A stretch of DNA of 7,181 nucleotides from Gammaproteobacteria bacterium. Its GTDB lineage: Bacteria; Pseudomonadota; Gammaproteobacteria; S012-40. Location of the stretch: NCBI GenBank assembly GCA_026982215.1, contig JALSHN010000003.1:1-7181 (forward strand), given 5' to 3'. Position numbers and translations under genes: made by a program. Of this stretch, positions 1 through 7,181 are shown piece by piece (position 1 is the stretch's first letter; each line of letters starts with the position of its first letter). Below the pieces are notes generated by a model, which worked only from the letters and a program-made list of their open reading frames with translations, was not told the origin of the DNA and did no database searches.

Positions 1-1313
1 AGACCACCCTGGCGATGATCGGCCGGGCCGAGAAGGGGGAGACCGCCGACGTCAACTACATGGAGATCTACACCGCGCTGCACCCTCCCGAGGAATGGGG
101 CACGGACCGCAGCATCGAAGAACTGGCCGACGCCATGCGCGAGACCCTGGAAGAGGTCGTCCCCACTGCGGTGATCGCCTTCACCCAACCCATCCAGATG
201 CGGGTGGAGGAGCTCATCTCCGGGGTACGTGCCACCCTGGCCATCAAGCTCTACGGCGAAGAACTCTCCGAGCTGGACCGCCTGAGCCAAGAGATCAAGA
301 CCGTGGTGGCCCAGGTACCCGGCGTGGCCGACCTCTCGCTGGAGGCCAACGTCGGCAAACCCCAGATCCGCATCCAAGTAGATCGGGAACAGCTGGCCCG
401 CTACGGCCTCAACGCCGACGACGTCCTCACCCTCGTGCGCAACGGCATCGGCGTCGAACCCGTCTCCACTCTCATCGACGGCGTGAAGCGCTTCGCCATC
501 GCCGTGCGCCTCACCGACGCCGCCAAGGCCTCGGTGGAGGCCATCGGCGCCATCCCCCTGCGCACCGCCACCGGCGCCATCGTTCCCCTCTCCGAAGTGG
601 CCGAGATCTCGGTGAGCGAGGGCTACTCCTTCATCCGCCGCGAACAACTCCAGCGCTATGCGGTGATCCAGATGGACGTGCGCGGCCGCGACGTGGACGG
701 CTTCGTCAAAGAGGCCGACGCCCTCATCCGTCAACAGGTGGACATGCCCCCCGGCTACTGGATCGAGTGGGGCGGGGCCTTCGAGAACCAGCAGCGCGCC
801 CTGAAGCGGCTCTCCATCATCGTGCCGCTGACCATCTTCTTCATCTTCGTGCTGCTCTACACCGCCTTCAACTCGGTGCGCTACGCCACCCTGATCATCG
901 CCAACGTCCCCTTCGCCACCATCGGCGGGCTGATCTCGCTGTGGCTCACGGGGCAATATCTCTCGGTGCCCTCGGCCATCGGCTTCATCGCCGTGTTCGG
1001 GGTGGCCATGCTCAACGGCATCGTCCTCATCGCCTTCATCAACGAACTGAGAGAAAAGGGGGCCTCGGTGGCCGAAGCGGTCCGCCGTGGCGCCGAACTG
1101 AGGTTGCGGCCGGTGCTGATGACCGCCTCGGTGGCCATCCTCGGCCTGATCCCCATGCTGCTCTCCTCCGGTGTCGGTGCCGAGACCCAGCGCCCCCTGG
1201 CCACCGTGGTGGTGGGCGGGCTGATCACCTCCACTCTCCTCACCCTGGTCCTGCTGCCGGTGATCTACGAATGGATCGAATCCCGGCGTGAATCCAAGGA
1301 GAAACGCCCATGA
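1..1313 (+). CDS. CzcA-type heavy-metal RND efflux pump, C-terminal part (5' end outside window)
   Basis: This is the inner-membrane, proton-driven pump subunit of a tripartite RND metal exporter. It would move divalent cations towards an outer-membrane channel through a periplasmic adaptor. The reading frame is open from base 3 and about 436 codons are present, whereas the family usually has about 1,030-1,070 residues, so more than half lies upstream. The first ~265 codons are the second periplasmic porter region, with the family patterns TQPIQMRVEEL, SGVRATLAIKLYGE, VPGV and REQLARYGLNADDV. Five hydrophobic segments follow (about nt 810-875, 876-950, 967-1041, 1106-1174 and 1195-1275), matching TM8-TM12, including LRLRPVLMTA and the ending PLATVVVGGLITSTLLTLVL. 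The charged TM4 residues of proton relay lie outside the window. Compared from memory with E. coli CusA, the three copper-binding methionine positions read Q, L and T here, so a Zn/Co/Cd/Ni-type (CzcA-like) substrate is more likely than Cu/Ag. The stop overlaps the next start. Confidence 0.95.
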   Translation, partial: TTLAMIGRAEKGETADVNYMEIYTALHPPEEWGTDRSIEELADAMRETLEEVVPTAVIAFTQPIQMRVEELISGVRATLAIKLYGEELSELDRLSQEIKTVVAQVPGVADLSLEANVGKPQIRIQVDREQLARYGLNADDVLTLVRNGIGVEPVSTLIDGVKRFAIAVRLTDAAKASVEAIGAIPLRTATGAIVPLSEVAEISVSEGYSFIRREQLQRYAVIQMDVRGRDVDGFVKEADALIRQQVDMPPGYWIEWGGAFENQQRALKRLSIIVPLTIFFIFVLLYTAFNSVRYATLIIANVPFATIGGLISLWLTGQYLSVPSAIGFIAVFGVAMLNGIVLIAFINELREKGASVAEAVRRGAELRLRPVLMTASVAILGLIPMLLSSGVGAETQRPLATVVVGGLITSTLLTLVLLPVIYEWIESRRESKEKRP

Positions 1314-1651
1314 CGGAACTGCGAGAAATCCGCGCCTTCGTCCACGAAGTGCGCATCGCCGACATCCTCCATGCCCTGGCCGCCGCCGGGTTGCCCGGAC
1401 CCCACGGGCACCTGGCGGTGGGCCGGGTGCAAGGGACCCTGAGCGCGGTGGATCCCAAGGAACGGGACTACTCCCTGGCACTGGGTGAACAGGTCACCGA
1501 CGAGTTGCGGCTGGAACTCTATCTCCCCGCCGAGCGCCTCGACGAGGCCATCACCCTCATCGAACGGCAGGCCCGTACCCAGCGCCCCCGCTCCGCCTGG
1601 CTGTTCATCTATCGCCCGGAACAGGCCCGCGTGGTGAGCGGAGGGTCATGA
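1310..1651 (+). CDS. PII-like signalling protein linked to metal efflux (PII-NG type)
   Basis: This 113-residue protein fits the PII fold. It has a first strand and helix (REIRAFVHEVRIADILHALA, residues 5-24), a second strand ending in GRVQG (38-42), a T-loop-like stretch at about 43-61 holding Tyr54, then a third strand and helix (ELRLELYLPAERLDEAITLI, 65-84) and a last strand (SAWLFIY, 95-101). The canonical GlnB/GlnK nucleotide-binding B-loop (glycine-rich with lysine) is not seen; that region reads TQRPRSAW, so ATP/2-oxoglutarate sensing as in nitrogen control is doubtful. A separate PII group encoded beside CusABC/CzcABC-type pumps in Proteobacteria has been described (PII-NG), and this context matches it. 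Its ligand and target are not established; regulation of the pump or ATPase is inference. The ATG overlaps the pump's TGA (ATGA), with AAGGAG 8 nt upstream (1296-1301). The unrelated-in-name but similarly placed DUF3240 family is the main alternative. Confidence 0.75.
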   Translation: MTELREIRAFVHEVRIADILHALAAAGLPGPHGHLAVGRVQGTLSAVDPKERDYSLALGEQVTDELRLELYLPAERLDEAITLIERQARTQRPRSAWLFIYRPEQARVVSGGS

Positions 1652-3552
1652 GCTGCGCCTGCCCGGAGGAAGGCTACGACGGCCCGTGGTGGCTGTTCCC
1701 GCCGCTGCGCAACGGCCTCGTCGCCCTGGGAATCGCCCTGGGGGCCTATTTGGGCGAACAGGCGGGGCTCCCCCCCAGCGCCGCCCTGGCCCTGTACCTG
1801 CTCGCCATCCCCATCGGCGGCTGGTATTGGGCCCGGGAGGGCCTGGAGGCGCTGATTCGGCAACGGGAGATCGGCATCTCCTTGCTCATGCTCGCCGCCA
1901 CCGCGGGGGCCGGTGCCCTGGGACTGTGGGAAGAGGCCGCGGCCCTGGTGGTCCTCTATGCCATTGCCGAAGGCGTGGAGGAATACGCCTTCGCCCGCAC
2001 CCGCAAGGCCATCCGCGCCCTGCTCGACCTGGCCCCCAAACAAGCGCGGCGGCTGGATGAGGCGGGCCGGGAGCGGCTGATCCCCGCCGAGGAACTACGC
2101 CCCGGCGACCGCTTCGTGGTCCTCCCCGGCGAGGGCGTGGTCACTGATGGGGTGATCGTGGAGGGACGGTCCAGCCTGGACGAATCACCGGTCACCGGGG
2201 AATCCGAGCCGGTGGACAAAGGACCGGGCGACCGGGTCTTCGCCGCCAGCATCAACGGTCCCGGACGCCTGGTGGTGAGGGCCACCGCCGCCTTCGCCGA
2301 CAACACCCTGTCACGGATCATCGAGCTGGTGGAATCGGCCCAGGAACAAAAGGGCCGTGCCCAGGCGTGGATGGAGCGCTTCGGACGTCGCTACAGCCCG
2401 GCGGTGCTGGCCGGCGCCGCCCTCTTCGCCCTGCTCCCCTTCTTCGGGGCGCCCGAGTGGTGGTGGGAGAAGGCCGTCGTCCTGCTGGTGGCCGCCGCCC
2501 CCTGTGCCCTGGTCATCTCGTTGCCCATCGCCATGGCGGCCGGCATCACCGGGGCCGGCCGCAGGGGGATCCTCATCAAGGGCGGGGCCCATCTGGAACA
2601 CCTGGGTGAAGCCCGTATCGTCGCCTTCGACAAAACCGGCACCCTCACCCACGGCCGCCCCCGGCTCACCGACCTCCATACCCTCGACGGCGACCCGGAC
2701 CGGCTGCTGGCCGTGGCCGCCGCCCTGGAACGGGGCTCGGAACACCCCCTGGCCCGGGCCATCCTAGAGCGGGCCGAGTCCAAAGGACTCGCCCCACCCC
2801 CGGCTCAAAACCACCAGGCCCTCACCGGCGCCGGGATGCGCGCCGAGATCGACGGCTGCACGGTCTATATCGGCAAACCGGCCCTGTTCGAGGCGAACGG
2901 CCTCGATCTCGCCCCCTATCGAGACGCCCTCCAGGCCCTGGAGGCCGAGGGCAAGACGGTGATCCTGGTGGGCGAAGAGAAACGACTCCTCGGTTGGATC
3001 GCCCTGCAAGACACCCTGCGGGAGAACGCCGCCGCCACCGTCGCCGCCCTCCACGCCCTGGGGCTGCGCACGGTGATGCTCACCGGCGACAACCCCCGCA
3101 CCGCCCGGCGGGTAGCCGAGGCGTTGGGCATCGACGAGGTCCACGCCGGCCTCACCCCCGAGGACAAGGTCCGGCGGGTGAAGGCGCTGGACCGCCAAGG
3201 CCCCACCCTGATGGTGGGCGACGGCATCAACGATGCCCCCGCCCTGGCCCAGGCCAGCTGCGGCATCGCCATGGGCGCGGCGGGCACCGATGCCGCCATC
3301 GAGGCCGCCGACATCGCCCTGATGGCCGACGACCTCGGCAAACTGGTGGAGGCGATCGAGCTCGGCCGCAAGGCCCGGCGGGTGAGCCGGGAAAACATCG
3401 TCTTCGCCATCACCGTGTTGGTGATCCTGATCCCCAGCGCCCTCGGCGGCTGGATCTCCATCGCCGCCACCGTCCTGGCCCACGAGGCCAGCGAACTGCT
3501 GGCGGTGGCCAACGGCCTCCGTGCCGGACGCCTGCGAGAACAGCGGGGATGA
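1648..3552 (+). CDS. P1B-type heavy-metal-transporting ATPase with APC motif, no HMA domain
   Basis: This 634-residue ATPase would export a transition metal from the cytoplasm. All catalytic parts of the P-type cycle are visible: TGES of the actuator domain (183-186), phosphorylation motif DKTGTLTH with Asp328, the P1B-specific SEHP (364-367) of the nucleotide domain, MLTGDN (477-482) and GDGINDAP (524-531). Eight membrane segments are likely: about 20-37, 44-62, 76-93, 96-110, 250-268, 272-300, 582-602 and 603-625. The transmembrane metal motif is Ala284-Pro285-Cys286, not the usual CPC, and the last helix carries HEASE (612-616), recalling the HEGxT of SPC-type cobalt/zinc ATPases (P1B-4). 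No N-terminal HMA domain exists; only a Cys3-Ala-Cys5 pair precedes the first helix. Metal specificity therefore cannot be assigned, though a Co/Zn/Ni-type ion is a reasonable guess. The start overlaps the previous stop (ATGA), with GGAGG at 1640-1644. The 3' end converges with a minus-strand gene. Confidence 0.93.
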   Translation: MSCACPEEGYDGPWWLFPPLRNGLVALGIALGAYLGEQAGLPPSAALALYLLAIPIGGWYWAREGLEALIRQREIGISLLMLAATAGAGALGLWEEAAALVVLYAIAEGVEEYAFARTRKAIRALLDLAPKQARRLDEAGRERLIPAEELRPGDRFVVLPGEGVVTDGVIVEGRSSLDESPVTGESEPVDKGPGDRVFAASINGPGRLVVRATAAFADNTLSRIIELVESAQEQKGRAQAWMERFGRRYSPAVLAGAALFALLPFFGAPEWWWEKAVVLLVAAAPCALVISLPIAMAAGITGAGRRGILIKGGAHLEHLGEARIVAFDKTGTLTHGRPRLTDLHTLDGDPDRLLAVAAALERGSEHPLARAILERAESKGLAPPPAQNHQALTGAGMRAEIDGCTVYIGKPALFEANGLDLAPYRDALQALEAEGKTVILVGEEKRLLGWIALQDTLRENAAATVAALHALGLRTVMLTGDNPRTARRVAEALGIDEVHAGLTPEDKVRRVKALDRQGPTLMVGDGINDAPALAQASCGIAMGAAGTDAAIEAADIALMADDLGKLVEAIELGRKARRVSRENIVFAITVLVILIPSALGGWISIAATVLAHEASELLAVANGLRAGRLREQRG

Positions 3553-3583
3553 AAAAGGGCGGGACGCCACCACGCCCCGCCCT
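3552..3583 (-). terminator. Rho-independent terminator of the DJ-1/PfpI gene
   Basis: An 8-bp perfect GC-rich stem is formed by 3556-3563 (AGGGCGGG) and 3576-3583 (CCCGCCCT), with a 12-nt loop. Read on the minus strand, the hairpin runs into five T residues (complement of the A run 3552-3556). It lies 23 nt after the DJ-1/PfpI stop codon, the classic intrinsic terminator layout. On the plus strand the hairpin is followed by CCTCCAGG with no T run, so it is a poor terminator for the ATPase operon, although it may act weakly or protect the 3' end. Confidence 0.75.
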
Positions 3584-3606
3584 CCTCCAGGTCCATGCTC
3601 GGGGTT

Positions 3607-4197
3607 TCAAGCGCCCGCCGCGGCCTCCTGTTTCGCCAACACCTCCAGGAAGGCCGCCAACCACTTGGGATGGGCCGGCCAGGCCGGCGCGGTGACCAGA
3701 TTGCCGTCCACCACACACTGGTCCACCGCCACCTCCTGATACTCGCCCCCCGCCAGAGTGACCTCGGGACCGACGGCGGGATAGGCCGTGGCCCGCCGCC
3801 CCTCCATCACCCCGGCGGCGGTGAGAATCTGGACACCGTGGCAGATGGCCGCCACCGGCTTGTCGCTCTCGAAGAAATGGCGGGTGATCTCCAGCACCCG
3901 CGCGTTCAGACGCAGATACTCCGGCGCCCGCCCGCCGGGAATCACCAAGGCATCGAAGCTCGCCGGATCGATGGCCTCGAAGCTCCCGTTCAAGGTGAAG
4001 AAATGGCCGCGCTTCTCGGAATAGGTCTGCTCCCCCTCGAAATCGTGCACCGCGGTGGCCACCCGCTCACCGGCCTTCCTGTCGGGGCACACCGCCACCA
4101 CCTCGTGCCCCACCATGGCCAGGGCCTGGAACGGCACCATGGCCTCGTAGTCCTCCACATAATCGCCCACCAGCATCAAGATGCGTTTCTGCTCCAT
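3607..4197 (-). CDS. DJ-1/PfpI family protein (possible glyoxalase III / deglycase-like)
   Basis: This 196-residue cytosolic protein has a single DJ-1/PfpI (class I glutamine amidotransferase-like) domain. The nucleophile elbow is AAICHG with Cys119 and His120; the conserved acidic residue is Glu15 in GDYVEDYE, and ALVIPGGRAPEYL (83-95) is the family's glycine-rich loop. Other recognisable stretches are MVPFQALAMVGHEV, TAVHDFEGEQTYSEK, TAYPAVGPEV and DGNLVTAPAWPAHP. From memory these track closely with each half of the plant DJ-1D protein, reported as a glutathione-independent glyoxalase III, more than with short PfpI proteases or YajL. Methylglyoxal detoxification is therefore a plausible role but not proven; chaperone, protease or deglycase activity are the alternatives. 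The minus-strand ATG at 4197 is preceded by a strong GGGAGGTG (4209-4202). It is monocistronic, convergent with the metal ATPase and divergent from the next gene, with its own terminator. Confidence 0.92.
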   Translation of the reverse strand: MEQKRILMLVGDYVEDYEAMVPFQALAMVGHEVVAVCPDRKAGERVATAVHDFEGEQTYSEKRGHFFTLNGSFEAIDPASFDALVIPGGRAPEYLRLNARVLEITRHFFESDKPVAAICHGVQILTAAGVMEGRRATAYPAVGPEVTLAGGEYQEVAVDQCVVDGNLVTAPAWPAHPKWLAAFLEVLAKQEAAAGA

Positions 4198-4221
4198 GAC
4201 TCACCTCCCGGCTGTGAAAAA

Positions 4222-4242
4222 CCTCAGCGAGTATAGCCGAGG
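4222..4242. repeat. Imperfect inverted repeat over the candidate DJ-1/PfpI -10 box
   Basis: The arms CCTCAGC (4222-4228) and GCCGAGG (4236-4242) pair at six of seven positions around a 7-bp centre that contains most of the candidate -10 box. The position suits a repressor operator, but a short imperfect palindrome can occur by chance in GC-rich DNA. Confidence 0.3.
4230..4235 (-). promoter_or_regulatory. Candidate -10 box for the DJ-1/PfpI gene
   Basis: Reading the minus strand, TATACT (4235 to 4230) matches five of six bases of the sigma-70 -10 consensus and stands out in a GC-rich stretch. Transcription would start near 4223, giving a leader of about 26 nt that still contains the strong ribosome binding site. 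No convincing -35 hexamer is visible 16-18 bp upstream, so an activator or a weak promoter is possible. Confidence 0.45.
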
Positions 4243-4281
4243 ACGCGCACAAAGCGAGGCCGGCTCTGTTATCATCTTTCC

Positions 4282-4572
4282 ATGACCACCATCCGCATCC
4301 ACCGCCAACACGACCTCCCCCCCGACGAACTGCGCCGGCGCCTTGACCATCTCGCCCAGGCCCTGGGCCAGGAGCTGGAACTCCAGCACCACTGGGAGGG
4401 CGAGCGCCTGGTCTTCCAGCGTAGCGGCGCCTCCGGTCACATCGCGGTCCGCGAGGGGGAAATCGAACTGGAACTGCGCCTGGGCCTGTTGCTCACCCCC
4501 CTGCAGGGCCACATCCGTCAGGCCCTGGAGCGCCGCCTGGACAAGGAACTGCCGCCCCCCGGCGCGGTCTGA
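4282..4572 (+). CDS. Polyhydroxyalkanoic acid system family protein (PHA_gran_rgn-like)
   Basis: This small soluble protein of 96 residues resembles the family named for occurrence near PHA synthesis genes. Visible family features are the opening IRIHRQHDLPPDELRRRL, a central HHWEGERLVFQRSGASGHIA (residues 36-55), then EGEIELELRLGLLLTPLQGHI (58-78) and a charged C-terminal helix (QALERRLDKEL). The compact beta-rich core plus terminal helix is typical; the molecular function of the family is not established. No other PHA gene is visible in the window, so a PHA role rests on family name only. The ATG has no recognisable ribosome binding site; a TATCAT box at 4270-4275 would place the transcript start near the ATG, suggesting a leaderless message. 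It is divergent from the DJ-1/PfpI gene and 112 nt before ettA. Confidence 0.75.
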   Translation: MTTIRIHRQHDLPPDELRRRLDHLAQALGQELELQHHWEGERLVFQRSGASGHIAVREGEIELELRLGLLLTPLQGHIRQALERRLDKELPPPGAV

Positions 4573-4591
4573 ATCGACCGTCGTCTCACGG

Positions 4592-4621
4592 CGGACAGCT
4601 TGGCGCCTCCGATGGTAGACT
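4592..4621 (+). promoter_or_regulatory. Candidate promoter for ettA-corA
   Basis: CGGACA (4592-4597, four of six to the -35 consensus) lies 18 bp before an extended -10-like element, TG at 4613-4614 followed by TAGACT (4616-4621, four of six). It sits in the 112-nt gap ahead of ettA and would give a leader of roughly 57 nt. The match is modest, and read-through from the small upstream gene is an alternative source of ettA transcription. Confidence 0.3.
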
Positions 4622-4684
4622 TCGCCTCCTTGGGGCGCTGTTCGCCCTCCCCATTCACCTCAGCAGGATTCCAACGAACGACCC

Positions 4685-6348
<1,664 letters not shown>

Positions 6349-6352
<4 letters not shown>

Positions 6353-7181
6353 TCCACGCCTACCTGGTCGCCGGCGGGGAGGGGCGGATCATCGACCACC
6401 CTGCCCCGCCGGCGCTCCAAGAGGCGGTGTGGATCGATCTGTTCCAGCCCGACGAGCAGGAACGCACCGCGGTGGAACGGCTCCATCAGGAGGCCCTGCC
6501 CGAGCCCGACGAAGTGGACGAGATCGAGGCCACCTCCCGGACCTACCAAGACGCCAGCGGTCTCCATCTCCATCTCTACTTTCTCACCGAGCACGACGGC
6601 CGTCCCGCCCTGGAGACGGCCGCCTTCACCCTCACCGACGGCCGGCTCATCACCCTGCGTGATGCCGAACTGGCCCCCTTCCGCCTGTTGCGCCGGCGGC
6701 TGCGGCGCATGCCTGCCATGCCCCCCACCGACATCCTGCTGGAGCTGGTGGAGACCGCCCTGGACCGCCTCGCCGACCGGGTGGAGGAGGGCCATGCCGT
6801 GCTGGAAGAGGCCGGCCGGCTGGTGTTGACCAAAGCAGAGCGCCGCCCGGAGGCGGCCATCGACCGCCTCACCCAGGTGGAAGACGTCAACGGCAAGATC
6901 CGCCTGTGCCTGATGGACATGCAACGGGCGATGCTGTTCCTGCTGCGCCGGGGACCCAAGGACGAGGCCGTGCTGCGACGCGTTCGGGAGGTGTTGCGCG
7001 ACATCGAATCCCTGCTGCCCCACACCGACTACCTGTTCGAGAAGACCAACTTCCTCATGGACGCCGCCCTGGGCTTCATCAACGTGGAACAGAACCAGAT
7101 CATCAAGATCTTCTCCATCGCCGCGGTGGTGTTCCTGCCCCCCACCCTGGTGGCCAGCATCTACGGAATGAACTTCCGCCA
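6349..7181 (+). CDS. corA: Magnesium transporter CorA (3' end outside window)
   Basis: CorA is a homopentameric inner-membrane channel for Mg2+ uptake (also Co2+ and Ni2+). The frame is open from the ATG to the window end, 277 complete codons; E. coli CorA has 316 residues, so about 40 are missing, including most of the second membrane helix. The cytoplasmic domain shows AVWIDLFQPDEQER near the start (about 26-39), DEVDEIEATSR, and a long charged helical stretch. The membrane approach is the most diagnostic part: RLCLMDMQRA, LRDIESLLPH, NFLMDAALGFINVEQNQI, then helix IIKIFSIAAVVFLPPTLVAS and the YGMNF selectivity motif with Gly273-Met274-Asn275. The start codon shares ATGA with the ettA stop and has no obvious ribosome binding site, so translation is probably coupled to ettA. 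No Mg2+-sensing leader could fit between the two genes. Confidence 0.96.

Noticed and set aside
95..1291. A 398-codon alternate plus-strand frame within the RND pump gene
   Set aside because: The translation is dominated by R, H, G and P, typical of an out-of-frame reading of GC-rich coding sequence.
2764..3573. Long minus-strand open frames opposite the P-type ATPase
   Set aside because: They are shadows of a clearly real gene in high-GC DNA, with low-complexity translations and no recognisable domains.
3595..4236. A 213-codon plus-strand open frame across the DJ-1/PfpI gene
   Set aside because: It is antisense to a gene with conserved catalytic residues, ribosome binding site and terminator; the translation has no family features.
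4578..4594. A 6-bp hairpin (CCGTCG / CGGCGG) just after the PHA-system gene, considered as a terminator
   Set aside because: The stem is short, contains a G-T pair and has no T run after it, so terminator function is not supported.
4573..4684. The gap before ettA, checked for a small RNA, riboswitch or short gene
   Set aside because: Only 112 nt, with no conserved structure or convincing short coding frame; only a weak promoter candidate was kept.

Overview
This is a GC-rich chromosomal window, by eye roughly two-thirds G+C with strong G/C preference at third codon positions. It looks like a gammaproteobacterium: the EttA and CorA proteins follow the Escherichia coli proteins closely along their length, and the small PHA-system protein and the RND pump/PII-like pairing are typical of Proteobacteria. 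The genus cannot be read from the sequence. It could be a high-GC member of the Chromatiales or a similar group, but that is a guess.

Layout. (1) Positions 1-3552, plus strand, hold a heavy-metal resistance operon. It contains the C-terminal part of a CzcA-type RND efflux pump, a small PII-like protein, and a P1B-type metal ATPase. Both junctions are ATGA stop/start overlaps, so the three genes are almost certainly co-transcribed and translationally coupled. (2) Positions 3552-4197, minus strand, hold a DJ-1/PfpI-family gene that converges on the metal operon. Its intrinsic terminator abuts the ATPase stop codon. (3) Positions 4198-4281 are a short divergent intergenic region with a likely minus-strand promoter and no clear ribosome binding site for the plus-strand gene. 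(4) Positions 4282-4572, plus strand, encode a small polyhydroxyalkanoic acid system family protein. (5) Positions 4685-7181, plus strand, hold ettA (ABC-F translation factor, complete) followed by corA (Mg2+ transporter, cut by the window end), again joined by an ATGA overlap.

How the genes work together. The RND pump would export divalent metal from the periplasm or cytoplasm across the outer membrane, together with membrane-fusion and outer-membrane partners presumably encoded upstream of the window. The P-type ATPase would move metal out of the cytoplasm, and the PII-like protein is a candidate sensor or modulator of one of the two. The rest is mostly housekeeping: carbonyl/glyoxal stress or protein quality control (DJ-1), PHA-linked function, ribosome control under low energy (EttA) and Mg2+ uptake (CorA).

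I see no mobile element, CRISPR array, tRNA or rRNA, and no wholly new system. The most interesting points are the PII-like gene placed between two metal exporters and the unusual membrane motifs of the ATPase (APC instead of CPC, HEASE near the C-terminus, no HMA domain).
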